NCBI RefSeq assembly: GCF_014648695.1
Contig: NZ_BMRP01000001.1
Coordinates: 1-64,000 of the forward strand
Source of the DNA: Streptomyces albospinus
GTDB taxonomy: Bacteria; Actinomycetota; Actinomycetes; Streptomycetales; Streptomycetaceae
Direction of reading: 5' to 3'
Length of the DNA stretch: 64,000 nt
The translations under genes were made by a program, and so were the position numbers. This document shows positions 7,839 to 16,009 of this stretch, piece after piece (position 1 is the stretch's first letter; the number at the start of each line of letters is the position of its first letter). The notes below the pieces were generated by a model. It had not been told where the DNA came from. It saw nothing but the letters and a program-made list of their open reading frames with translations, and searched no databases.

Positions 7839-9965
7839 GGGAACCACCTCGTGTCCATGCTCCTGCTGAGGCTGTCTGCGCAGGACCTGCTCACTCTGAA
7901 CTCGAGGCGGCGGATGGTGCCGCATCTCGCCGCCAGATACCGGTACTTCCGAGGGCGCGATGTGTCCGATACAGAACGGGAGGCATGGGCCGAGAGCCTG
8001 GTCGAGTTGGCGGAAGACCTGGTTGAGGCGGAGCGGGGCAACGTCGAGATGGTCGTCGAGTGCGCGGCGACGGTCGACGAACCGAAGAAGGGGGAGCCGC
8101 CCCTCATCGACGTCGTGCTCGTGGGCAGACACCCGGAGACGCGTCTGCCGTCGTTCCAACTCGTCGAGCTGAAGCGATGGTCAATGGTGACGCAGGTGGA
8201 AGCCGCCACCGCGAAGCTCGTGAGTGTGCCGGGATACAAAAGGCCCAAGAAGCATCCTGCGTTGCAACTCAGGAACACATACCAATTGTTCACTGGAGAC
8301 CAGGGACCGCTGCGTGACATCACGGTCGAATGCGGCGGATTCGCGTATCTGCACAATGCCACCGACGACTCAGTTCGACCGCTGCTCGATACGTTGGCGC
8401 CGACTGGAGCCTATGAGCGTGTGTACACCCGCGACAGCCGCGACCTGCTCCTTGTGGACCTGCGACGGCATTTCGCGGAGGACGGCGCGGCTTCCGAGGC
8501 CGAGCAATTCCTGCGGTTCATGAACCTGCGCAACACGCCGCTTCTCGACGCGATGATCAGATCTCGCGGAGAGGACACGGTGTTCACTTTGCGCGGGCAG
8601 CAGAAGAGAGTGGCGGCGAGTGTTCTGCAACGAGCCGCCCTGGTTCTCGGCAATCCCGATCAGCCCGCTCCGCCGCCGGACGACGGACGAGCCGTGTTCA
8701 TCGTGACGGGTGGCGCAGGTACCGGAAAGAGCGCCGTGGGCCTACAGCTCAGGGCCGATTTCGAGGCAGCCGGACAAACGGTGAAGTACGCCAGCGGCAG
8801 CCGTGCCTTCAACGGGGCGCTCCAGGAGCAGGTGGGCTACACCGACAAGGAGTTCAGGAAGAGGTTCGCCTACTTCAGCCACTTCGTGACACCCCCGGAC
8901 CCTCCCTTGGACGTCCTCATCTGCGACGAGGCGCATCGCTTGAGAGAGCGAACCATCGACATATACCGCCGAGAGGAGAAGTCGGGCAAGCAGCCTCAGG
9001 TGGACGATCTGCTCGATGCCTCCCGCCTCACAGTGTTCTTTCTCGACGAGAGCCAGTCCGTGCGACCCAAGGAAGTCGGAACGGTGAGCCGGATCGAGGG
9101 AGCCGCAAGAGCGCGGGGGATCACTCCACTCCGCTATGGCCTCAGGGAGGAATGGCGCTGTGGGGGCAGTGACGCCTACATCCGCTGGGTGCGGGCTGTC
9201 CTCGACATCGAGGCAGGAACCACCGAGTGGACCCCCGACGGTTTGATGCATGTCGAAGTCGCGGACAGTCCAGAGGAACTCGAGCACATCATCAGGACCG
9301 AGGCGGAGGCGGGAGCGACGGCTCGCATGGTGGCCGGCTTCTGCTGGCCGTGGACCGAGCCGGTGGGACAGGGGAAGGCCGCGCGCCTGGAGACAGACGT
9401 ACGGATCGGTGACTGGCACCGACCGTGGAACGCCAAAGGCGACTCCTTCCGCGAGAACGGAGCGGTGCCCCCGTCCACGAAATGGTCAGTGCACCCGTAT
9501 GGCATCAACCAGATCGGCTGCGTCTACACGGCTCAGGGCCTCGAGTGGGACTGGTGCGGGGTGATCCTCGGTGAGGACATGGTGAGACGCGGCGACCGCT
9601 GGGTCTACCGCAAGGGGCAGTGGTATGAGGAGGCGGAAAGCAAGGTCAAACGTGTCAAAGTGCCCGGTTCGTTCGACATGAAGCTCCGTGAGGGGACGGG
9701 AAGCGAGGAAGAAAAAGAGGAGGAGTTCGCGCGATGTGTTCGGCACGCGTACCACGTGCTCATGACCAGGGCGAGCCGGGCGACGGTGCTGTACTCCACG
9801 GATGAGGAGACACAGGCGTACCTCAAGAGCTGCGTAGGTGACGTGCAGATACACGGCCTGCGGCCCACGTGGGAAAACCTCCCTGCCGAGGCACGGATAC
9901 CACATCTCCCCAGCCCGAAGAGGAAGGGTAATGACACCCCTCCCGGGCAGGAACTGCTCTTCTGA
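7830..9965 (+). CDS. PD-(D/E)XK nuclease fused to DUF2075-type helicase (paralogue 2)
   Basis: 711 residues from GTG 7830. Nuclease core LIDVVLVGR (D94) and LVELKRWS (E113, K115); Walker A GGAGTGKS (294-301); Walker B VLICDEAHRL (about 358-367); late motif IGCVYTAQGLEWDW. It differs from paralogue 1 by an insertion rich in K/E (KVKRVKVPG ... EEEKEEE) before the last motif and by a longer tail. Divergence is considerable, so this is an old duplication kept by selection or two separately acquired family members. Likely role: cleavage and unwinding of foreign nucleic acid, by analogy only. Confidence 0.8.
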   Translation: MPWGNHLVSMLLLRLSAQDLLTLNSRRRMVPHLAARYRYFRGRDVSDTEREAWAESLVELAEDLVEAERGNVEMVVECAATVDEPKKGEPPLIDVVLVGRHPETRLPSFQLVELKRWSMVTQVEAATAKLVSVPGYKRPKKHPALQLRNTYQLFTGDQGPLRDITVECGGFAYLHNATDDSVRPLLDTLAPTGAYERVYTRDSRDLLLVDLRRHFAEDGAASEAEQFLRFMNLRNTPLLDAMIRSRGEDTVFTLRGQQKRVAASVLQRAALVLGNPDQPAPPPDDGRAVFIVTGGAGTGKSAVGLQLRADFEAAGQTVKYASGSRAFNGALQEQVGYTDKEFRKRFAYFSHFVTPPDPPLDVLICDEAHRLRERTIDIYRREEKSGKQPQVDDLLDASRLTVFFLDESQSVRPKEVGTVSRIEGAARARGITPLRYGLREEWRCGGSDAYIRWVRAVLDIEAGTTEWTPDGLMHVEVADSPEELEHIIRTEAEAGATARMVAGFCWPWTEPVGQGKAARLETDVRIGDWHRPWNAKGDSFRENGAVPPSTKWSVHPYGINQIGCVYTAQGLEWDWCGVILGEDMVRRGDRWVYRKGQWYEEAESKVKRVKVPGSFDMKLREGTGSEEEKEEEFARCVRHAYHVLMTRASRATVLYSTDEETQAYLKSCVGDVQIHGLRPTWENLPAEARIPHLPSPKRKGNDTPPGQELLF

Positions 9966-10039
9966 AGGATCCTCGCCGTAGGGCTGAAGCCAGACAGACT
10001 GAAGAGTGGCGGGCTCGCCGGGCCCGCCACATGCCTGCC

Positions 10040-10183
10040 TCAGATGAGGTGGCGCGCTGCCACCGCCAGTGCCTCCCACACGAGGTTGGAGATCACGCTC
10101 GCGGCGGCGCCGGCCAGGATCTCGCGGATCCAGGGACGACGCGCAGGCTTGTACTCGACCGGTTCCATAAAGGCCCACTCCAT
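10040..10183 (-). CDS. Small hypothetical protein (47 aa)
   Basis: ATG 10183, convergent with paralogue 2. It reads MEWAFMEPVEYKPARRPWI, then REILAGAAASVISNLVWEAL, then AVAARHLI. The second half is a hydrophobic or amphipathic helix. There is no strong ribosome-binding site. It could be a chance frame or a small membrane protein. Confidence 0.35.
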   Translation of the reverse strand: MEWAFMEPVEYKPARRPWIREILAGAAASVISNLVWEALAVAARHLI

Positions 10184-10247
10184 GGTGTGAGTTTGGAATG
10201 GTAGGACCGCCCTACCGGGCATCCGCGCCATCCGTCACTCACGGCCA

Positions 10248-10907
10248 GTGGACTGGACCGTGGACTCCGCCTCGTACCCTCCGGGAAGGTGCGCAGCAGT
10301 AAAAGCCTATCTCACGGGACGCTCCCTCTCGTCGGGCCAACGACAACGCAGCCGACTGGAGTTGGAGCTTGAGATCGGCCCAGGCGGTCTTCCCCACAAG
10401 CAGTGGGATCGGACACCGTCTGCGCCGGCCGTCGCCTGCCCGCCCACCGCCGATGGGGCGCGTCCGAGGGATCTTCGGTTCACCGGTCTGATGGGTGATC
10501 GGCGCAAGCTTCTCTTCCCGACGGCAGGCGACGCCACCTTCGCGGACGGTTACGCGCAGGCTGTTACCTTCGCGCTGCTGCTGGCTCGCACGGAGGACCT
10601 ACGCCTGACGGACACCGGGCTGCACGAGATTGGCCGACGACTCGATGCCGGGCATGCCCTGGTGGGCAAGGCCCTCCAGTTGTTCACCGACAACGTCACC
10701 GACAGCTTCGAGGTGACGCTGGACTTACTCGTGCGCGTGATCGACGCAGTGCGCTGGGAGTCCATCCGCTAGGGGCGTCGTGATGCCTATCTGCATCTGT
10801 ACGAGTCGTTCCTTGAGGTCTACGACGAACAGCTCCGGCAGAAGAGTGGCTCGTACTACACGCCTCGCGAGGTCGTGGAGGAGATGGTCCTGCGGGTGCG
10901 CATGTAA
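10248..10907 (+). pseudogene. N-terminal remnant of an N6-adenine DNA methyltransferase
   Basis: The frame from GTG 10248 contains FADGYAQAVTFALLLAR and IGRRLDAGHALVGKALQ, then an in-frame TAG at 10770-10772. It continues without frame change as [20 protein letters not shown] and [15 protein letters not shown] before TAA 10905. The YTP-containing segment marks the entry to the catalytic domain in type IIG/ISP-type N-6 methylases. The AdoMet-binding and NPPY parts are missing. This is the relic of a second restriction-modification system. Confidence 0.75.
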
Positions 10908-11211
10908 CCTCCCGCCTGCCCCGGGTGGCCGACTGGGCCGGCAACGACGTCCCCGCTCTGATCTTCATGTACGTCCGCTGCATCGTGAGGGCGGGTACGG
11001 AATGTTCTACGCGGAGTGACTCGGCCGTACGCCCTCGAGGGTCTGGGCGAGACTTTGAACTGCAAGCTGAACGATCCGGCTGGTGATCGATCTCCGGGGC
11101 CTTGTTCCCGCCCCTGATCGAGGTGCCCTCTACACGCTCCAGCATTGTGATGTCATTTTCGATTCTAAACTGATATCGTTGTTGGGTCGTCGGGTTGTGG
11201 AGGGATAACTC
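10908..11211. other. Intergenic region before vapBC
   Basis: No gene is seen. The last 60 bases (11150-11211) are noticeably AT-rich for this DNA (cattttcgattctaaactga) and should contain the vapBC promoter and its autoregulatory operator. The ribosome-binding site is gaggg at about 11200. Confidence 0.45.
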
Positions 11212-11463
11212 ATGGCCAGGACTGTGATCGATCTGGACGAGGAGATCGTCGAGCAGGCGATGCGGGTGTACGGGGTGAAGACGAAGGCCGCCGCAGTGCG
11301 GGCAGCCATGGAGGAGGGGGTGAGGCTGCGGCTGCGCCGGGAGCTGTTCGATGCCATTGACGAGGGGGAGTTCGAGGACGTGTTCGCGGAGATCCGGTCG
11401 CAGACGGGGCCGCGGAACCCGGACGGCTCGTTGAAGCGCGAAGGCGGGGCTTCGGCGGCGTGA
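11212..11463 (+). CDS. vapB: VapB-type antitoxin
   Basis: 83 residues. ARTVIDLDEEIVEQAMRVYG then KTKAAAVRAAMEEGVRL is the ribbon-helix-helix DNA-binding domain of actinobacterial VapB proteins. The acidic C-terminal part wraps the toxin in this family. It overlaps vapC by four bases (GTGA). It is expected to bind its own promoter alone and with VapC. Confidence 0.9.
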   Translation: MARTVIDLDEEIVEQAMRVYGVKTKAAAVRAAMEEGVRLRLRRELFDAIDEGEFEDVFAEIRSQTGPRNPDGSLKREGGASAA

Positions 11464-11876
11464 AGGGGCGCTACCTCATCGATAAGTCAGCGCTGGCCCG
11501 CCGGGGTAAACCGGCAGTGCGGGCTCGGCTGGATGCGCTGGACCGAGATGGGCTCCTAGCAGTGTGCGCCCCGACCGAGTATGAGGTGCTGTACTCGGCG
11601 CGAGGAAAATCCGAGGCGCTGCGACTGCGTACCCTGCTCCGTGGATTCGACTACCTGCCGTGCAACGACGAGGAGTTCGAGCGGGCGCTCGAGATCCAGG
11701 CCCTGGGCCTGAACGCTGGTTTCCATCGGGCGCTGTCGCTGGCCGACGTTCTTATTGCGGCAACCGCCGAACGGCATCGGGCCACGGTCCTGCACTACGA
11801 CGGCGACTTCGACATGATCGCCTCGGTGAGCGGGCTGCAAGCCGAGTGGGTCGTGGAGCCCGGCACCGCCGACTGA
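11460..11876 (+). CDS. vapC: VapC PIN-domain ribonuclease toxin
   Basis: 138 residues, GTG start overlapping vapB. PIN fold acidic residues are visible as YLIDKSAL (D), CAPTEYEVL (E), SLADVLIAATAE (D) and LHYDGDFDMI (D). VapC proteins cleave tRNA or rRNA when freed from VapB. The gene lies last in the island before the right 195-bp repeat and could stabilise the element by addiction. Confidence 0.92.
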   Translation: MKGRYLIDKSALARRGKPAVRARLDALDRDGLLAVCAPTEYEVLYSARGKSEALRLRTLLRGFDYLPCNDEEFERALEIQALGLNAGFHRALSLADVLIAATAERHRATVLHYDGDFDMIASVSGLQAEWVVEPGTAD

Positions 11877-12089
11877 GGCGGGAACACGGATGCCGTGCCC
11901 AAGGCATGTCACGGCGGGGGTGAGGGCGGGGGCCTGCTCGGCCAGAGCTTCGAGCATCCATGGACCGACGTCTGCGGATGTTGGATAGCGCTGTCGGCGT
12001 CGAATCTTCTTGTACTTTGCCGTGAATCCCGTGCTGGGATGGTGCTGGGATGCGCCTACATCTACGCAGGTCAGAGGGGTTGTGGTGGA

Positions 12090-12284
12090 GTTCCGGTTCA
12101 ATGTGTAGCGGCTGACATATCACCACATCGCTGATCTGGCAAACATGCAGGTCGGAAGGGGTCCACTCCTCCGGGGGTGGGCCCCTTAGTTTTTCCCGTG
12201 CTGGATCGGTGCTGGATAATCTGACGCCTCGTCACCTCTCATCACCCCTCTTCATCCGTACCGTGCTGGATCGGTGCTGGATGC
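12090..12284 (+). repeat. 195-bp island repeat, right copy
   Basis: Direct repeat of 5180-5374 with equal length. Conserved blocks are ttccggttcaatgtgtag, cgctgatctggcaaac, the terminator, and catccgtaccgtgctgga. No integrase gene adjoins this copy. It marks the right limit of the 7-kb cassette. Confidence 0.7.
12156..12194 (+). terminator. Rho-independent terminator inside the right island repeat
   Basis: aaggggtccac (12156-12166) pairs with gtgggcccctt (12177-12187), followed by agttttt. The stem sequence differs from the left copy but pairing is kept, i.e. compensatory change. Confidence 0.7.
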
Positions 12285-12499
12285 GTGTCGCGCGGCATGG
12301 GGCTGCTCCGGCGCCCCGGGGTGCGCGCTGTCTTACCCGCCGGTAACGGGGTGAATGGCTCGTGTCGTCCACCCCAAGGGTTGGACCTAATCAGCCTCAA
12401 GGAGGAGCCGGAAGATCCAATAAATACCCCTTGTCCTCGAACTGCTGTTCCATGTTAAAAGTAAGCGGAACCAGTTGTTCAGGGGGAAGGAACCTGCCC

Positions 12500-13663
12500 A
12501 TGTCTCGTCGTCGTACGCCTGTGTCTTGGGCCCTTGCGTTGCCGCCGAAGGGGGCGCCTCAGAGGCGGACGGCCCAGCTTGGGTACGGCATCCTCGCCAC
12601 TGCCGTCGTGTTCACGGGCACCTTCAGCGTTGCGCAGACCGCCGATGAATCGGTAGCGGCCAAGGGGCCCGCCGAAGCGCTGCCCGACGCAGACCCGGAC
12701 GCGGGTGACGTGTACCGCCGCAAGCCGAAGCAGGGGTACGTTCCGACGTACTTTGACGGGCGTGGCGGCATCGCCGGAGTGCAGCTGACCGAGGAGCAAC
12801 GGGCAGCGGTCGTGAAGGAAGCCCTGCGGCGCGGCGTTTCGGCCGAGGACGCTCACTCCCTCGCGTACGGAGAGTCGAACGTGTCCACTCCGGACGCGGA
12901 GCCGGAAGCGAAGTCACCCACCTTCGGTGGCTCCACCGTCTTGGCAGCCGGACCGGTCTACCGCGAAATCGCCCCGGCGGAGATGGGCAAGTCCGGGGAT
13001 GGCTCGGGAGGCGAAGGCGCGCTGCCGAATGACGACGGCTCGTCTGCACCCCAGACGTACGGCCGGCGCGATGCCGAGAAGCCAGGCAAGGAGGAGTCGG
13101 GCAAGCCGCAGAGTAGGGGCTTTAAGGAGAACCTCAAGAGGTCGGCTGACGCGATCCTCCCGGACGCTATCGAAGGGCCCGTCGAAGACCTCGTGGGTCG
13201 CCTGTTGCCGTTTAAGTCGTACATGAAGGCGATCAGCGCGCCCGGCAGCGCGCCGACCTTCATGGTGTCCGAGCCGGAAGACGGGATGGTCACCGTCACC
13301 GCCGAATCGAAGATGACCGACAGCATGATCGTCACCGTCGAGGTCAAGGCGCCCGTCGAGGAGACCCCCGATGCTCCGCCTTCCACGGTCTCGGTAACTG
13401 TCACGGACCCCCAGACGGACACCGTGACCGTCGCGACCGAAACGCAGACCGTTGAGGGCCACGACGACATTCCGCGGGTTGCGATAGGCGAGGTCGTTGA
13501 GGCCGTCGTCACCGCCGCCACGGACAACAACGTCCAGCCCGGGGAAGCGGAAGTAAAGGACGAGGTAGTCGAGGGCGCCGACAAGGCCCGGGAGACCCTT
13601 CCGGAGGTGGGGAGGCCCCGGCCGTCCGCCACAGGGGGAGCGGACGGGCCGGGGCGCCCGTGA
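12500..13663 (+). CDS. Membrane-anchored or secreted protein of unknown function
   Basis: 387 residues from ATG 12500, behind gggggaagg; longer upstream frames lack a ribosome-binding site. A basic N-terminus (SRRRTPVSW, PQRRTAQL) precedes one hydrophobic segment GYGILATAVVFTGTFSVAQT (about 33-52), so the rest is probably outside the cell. It is followed by a Pro/Asp/Glu-rich region, a segment LTEEQRAAVVKEALRRGVS, and a Val/Thr-rich beta-type region with many TVTV motifs (about 250-340). No known domain or catalytic motif is recognised. It stands alone between the island and the convergent operon. Confidence 0.6.
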   Translation: MSRRRTPVSWALALPPKGAPQRRTAQLGYGILATAVVFTGTFSVAQTADESVAAKGPAEALPDADPDAGDVYRRKPKQGYVPTYFDGRGGIAGVQLTEEQRAAVVKEALRRGVSAEDAHSLAYGESNVSTPDAEPEAKSPTFGGSTVLAAGPVYREIAPAEMGKSGDGSGGEGALPNDDGSSAPQTYGRRDAEKPGKEESGKPQSRGFKENLKRSADAILPDAIEGPVEDLVGRLLPFKSYMKAISAPGSAPTFMVSEPEDGMVTVTAESKMTDSMIVTVEVKAPVEETPDAPPSTVSVTVTDPQTDTVTVATETQTVEGHDDIPRVAIGEVVEAVVTAATDNNVQPGEAEVKDEVVEGADKARETLPEVGRPRPSATGGADGPGRP

Positions 13664-13666
13664 AGG

Positions 13667-13978
13667 TCAGCGCCGGTCAGACCTGGGCGCCTGGGGCTTC
13701 CGGTGCTTGCCGGTGCCTGAGCCAAGGGGCTTCGGCGCCGGACCCGGAGTTGGCGGCTCTTGGGCCTCGGGGTACAGGATGCGTTTTGTCTCAGCGAGGT
13801 TGGCCGCGAACGCGCACGGCTCCCAGGCGTGCCCATTCCACCGCTCGATGACGCGGGGAGCATTCGGATTCAGATGCGAGCCCTTGGGGCCGTAGCCCGA
13901 GACGATAGGAACTGCGCGTAGACGGCCGATCTTCGCCTTTCGGCGCTCCGCCCACTCCTCCAGTGGTTCGTCGTCCAT
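13667..13978 (-). CDS. Small hypothetical protein, DUF6087-like
   Basis: 103 residues. Starts MDDEPLEEWAERRKAKIGRL and contains a central HLNPNAPRVIERWNGHAWEP; the C-terminal 30 residues are Pro/Lys-rich and probably disordered. Resembles the small Streptomyces family I know as DUF6087; function unknown. Last gene of the minus-strand operon, 9 bases after the MurF-like gene. Confidence 0.6.
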   Translation of the reverse strand: MDDEPLEEWAERRKAKIGRLRAVPIVSGYGPKGSHLNPNAPRVIERWNGHAWEPCAFAANLAETKRILYPEAQEPPTPGPAPKPLGSGTGKHRKPQAPRSDRR

Positions 13979-13987
13979 CCTGCCAAC

Positions 13988-14362
13988 CTAGTGGTCCCCG
14001 AGCCCCGTGACGGGCTGTCCAGTGAGCCGCTGGGCGACCTGCCACAACATCCCGCCTCGTGAGGCTTTGACGAGCACCTTGTCGCCGGGGAGGAGGATCT
14101 TTTCGAGGAAGTCGGCGGCGGTCGCGTTGTCGGCGACCAGCGCGAGCTGTTCCACACCGGCCTCGCCCGCGCTGAGAACGAGCTGCTTCACCATGTCGCC
14201 GCCAACGCCGATCACGATGTCGACGCCGAGTTCACCGGCCATGCGTCCGACCTTGCGGTGTGCCTCCACAGCCTCGTCGCCCAGTTCGAGCATCTCTCCG
14301 AGTACGGCGATCGTCCGGCCGCCTTCGGCCTGGGGCGTTCCGCCGTCTGCCTCGGTCATCAA
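13988..14362 (-). CDS. Stand-alone Mur ligase C-terminal (MurF-like) domain protein
   Basis: 124 residues. RTIAVLGEMLELGDEAVEAH (about 16-35) and PGDKVLVKASRG (about 92-103) are hallmarks of the third domain of MurF, which closes over the incoming D-Ala-D-Ala. Domains 1 (UDP-sugar binding) and 2 (ATP site) are absent, so it cannot be a complete ligase. Starts at ATG 14362 or 14359, overlapping the peptidase stop. Its neighbours are D-Ala-D-Ala-ligase-like and DapF-like genes, pointing to an amino-acid or dipeptide substrate. A binding or accessory role is likelier than decay because the frame is intact and tightly packed. Confidence 0.75.
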   Translation of the reverse strand: MMTEADGGTPQAEGGRTIAVLGEMLELGDEAVEAHRKVGRMAGELGVDIVIGVGGDMVKQLVLSAGEAGVEQLALVADNATAADFLEKILLPGDKVLVKASRGGMLWQVAQRLTGQPVTGLGDH

Positions 14363-14904
14363 GACTCTCCATCGTTCAGGGGCGCGAAGGTGATCGCGCG
14401 GCCGGTGTACGAGTGGGCCAGGCGGCTGAGCGGAACGTGGTCGTGCTCCTGGCCCCAGGCCGATGGGTCGCGGAAGTGGATGGTCGGATCTGGGCCACCG
14501 TCGTAGCCGCGAAGGATGATCAGGTGGCCGCCCTTGCGGCCGTCGTCGGGGAGCTGCTCGGTCACGGACACGATCAGTGGTGCTGAGTCGAGTCGTGCCG
14601 GCAGCTCCTCGACGGGAATGGGCTCAGCGGTGGATGGGACTCCGAGGTCAGTGGCCAGGCTCGCGATCCCGGCGTGGAGTGCTCCACGGGGCGTCAGAAC
14701 CTCGTGCTTGACCGCGAGCTTCAGCAGCTCGGTGACGGTGGGTGCCTCGCGGCCATAGGCGAGCAGGACCATTCTCAGCGACGCTAGGCCGCACGCCCGG
14801 TTGGACCATTCGATCCTGTCTCCCAGTGCCCACCCCCCGTGGAAATCCCACTCCGGAGAGGTGATGAGCTGACGACACATGGGGACTTCGTGGACGCGCG
14901 GCAC
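14359..14904 (-). CDS. C39-like cysteine peptidase family protein
   Basis: 181 residues (172 if ATG 14877-14880 is used). SNRACGLASLRMVLLAYGR carries the expected Gln/Cys-type nucleophile region; HLIILRGYD supplies the histidine and HFRDPSAWG the aspartate of a papain-like triad, as in peptidase C39-like (C39_2) proteins. No signal peptide or transporter domain is present, so it acts inside the cell. Within the operon it follows the ATP-grasp gene and overlaps the MurF-like gene (ATGA). It may hydrolyse or condense the peptide made by the neighbouring enzymes; no substrate is evident. Confidence 0.7.
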   Translation of the reverse strand: MPRVHEVPMCRQLITSPEWDFHGGWALGDRIEWSNRACGLASLRMVLLAYGREAPTVTELLKLAVKHEVLTPRGALHAGIASLATDLGVPSTAEPIPVEELPARLDSAPLIVSVTEQLPDDGRKGGHLIILRGYDGGPDPTIHFRDPSAWGQEHDHVPLSRLAHSYTGRAITFAPLNDGES

Positions 14905-14923
14905 AGCGGCGGACTCCTACGGG

Positions 14924-16009
14924 TCAGGCAGCAGCCTCCCGTACCGAAGTCGAGCGGGCGAATACGGGAGCGGGCAGGGGCACATCGTACGGCGGCCGGG
15001 CAAGGGCTTCGTGGAGCATGGCCAGCACGACGTCCGTGTGCGTGAGCCCGACCATCGCTGCCCCTACCGCGAAGTTGCTGTCTCGGGACATGCCCGGCGT
15101 GCTGTTGACCTCCAGCACGTACGGCTCACCCGTCTCGGTGAGGACGAAGTCGATGCGTGCCGAGCCGCGCAGGCCGATCCCGTCCCACAGGACGCGGGCG
15201 TCGCTGGTGATCTTGTCGAGCACATCAGGCGACAGCTCTGCGGCCCGCACGGCGACGGCGCCCTTGGAGTTCACGTCGAGTTTGGTGTCGGCGTCGTAGA
15301 AGTCGGCCTCGGTCGCCTCCGTGGTCAGCGGCGGAAAGACGACGACCGGGCCTCCCGGCAGCTCCAGAAGACCCACCGTCAGCGGTGTGCCGGTCACGTA
15401 GTCCTCGACGAGCACTTCGCCGCCTTCCGTGCCGACAGCGTCCGCCAGAGCTCGGGGCAGGTCCAACGGGTCGCGTACGAGGCTCATGCCCACGCTGGAC
15501 CCGCCGGAGGGAGGCTTGACCATCACGGGGCGGCCGTTCCAGTTCGCCGGGCCGCCCGACCAGACGCGCCACGCGGGGGTCGGGATGCCGAGGGTCAGCA
15601 TCACTCGCTTGCAGAGGATCTTGTCCGCGGCCACTACGGATGCCTGTACCCCGCTGCCGCAGTAGGGCACGCGCAGGTAGTCGAGAAGGCCCTGCAACCG
15701 GCCGTCCTCGCCGAAGGGGCCGTGGAGGTTGGACAGGGCCACGTCGTATGCGGCCAGTTCCGTGATGAAGTCAGGCTCGCAGGGGTTCAGTACCTTCCAC
15801 TGGGCTCCGATGTCGTCCAGGGCCTCGGACAGGGCGGTCACGGAGCGCTGGTCCACGGGGCACTTCGAGTGGTAGAGCCGGTCCTCGGCAGACACCGGTC
15901 CGTAGATCAGAGCGACGTGGAGTCCCTGTCGGTCGCGCTGCCAGTCGCGAAGGGAAGTGGCGGCCTTCTGCACCGCGCGTTCCGAACTGGAGGTGAGGAA
16001 GAGAGTCAT
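14924..16009 (-). CDS. D-alanine--D-alanine-ligase-like ATP-grasp enzyme
   Basis: 361 residues, ATG 16009, overlapping the epimerase stop (ATGA). ATP-grasp/Ddl features: NLHGPFGEDGRLQGLLDYL (about 96-114), PYCGSGVQASVVAADK, the nucleotide-binding VMVKPPSGGSSVGM, a Mg-binding YDADTKLD, and EVNSTPGMSRDSNF near the C-terminus. The overall fold follows Ddl, but the first 60 residues differ from housekeeping enzymes. Next to a DapF homologue this recalls the D-cycloserine cluster, where Ddl-like and DapF-like enzymes work on an amino acid; the other genes of that pathway are not here. Likely joins two amino acids or cyclises one; substrate unknown. Confidence 0.85.
   Translation of the reverse strand: MTLFLTSSSERAVQKAATSLRDWQRDRQGLHVALIYGPVSAEDRLYHSKCPVDQRSVTALSEALDDIGAQWKVLNPCEPDFITELAAYDVALSNLHGPFGEDGRLQGLLDYLRVPYCGSGVQASVVAADKILCKRVMLTLGIPTPAWRVWSGGPANWNGRPVMVKPPSGGSSVGMSLVRDPLDLPRALADAVGTEGGEVLVEDYVTGTPLTVGLLELPGGPVVVFPPLTTEATEADFYDADTKLDVNSKGAVAVRAAELSPDVLDKITSDARVLWDGIGLRGSARIDFVLTETGEPYVLEVNSTPGMSRDSNFAVGAAMVGLTHTDVVLAMLHEALARPPYDVPLPAPVFARSTSVREAAA

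Larger units (their letters stand above)
11877..12499. other. Non-coding right border of the defence island
   Basis: Holds the right 195-bp repeat (12090-12284) and, upstream of it, a further gtgctgggatggtgctgggatgcg at 12028-12051, which matches the arm-type repeats of the left copy. The stretch 12285-12499 before the next gene contains no feature I can name apart from the ribosome-binding site gggggaagg at 12482-12490. Confidence 0.5.
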
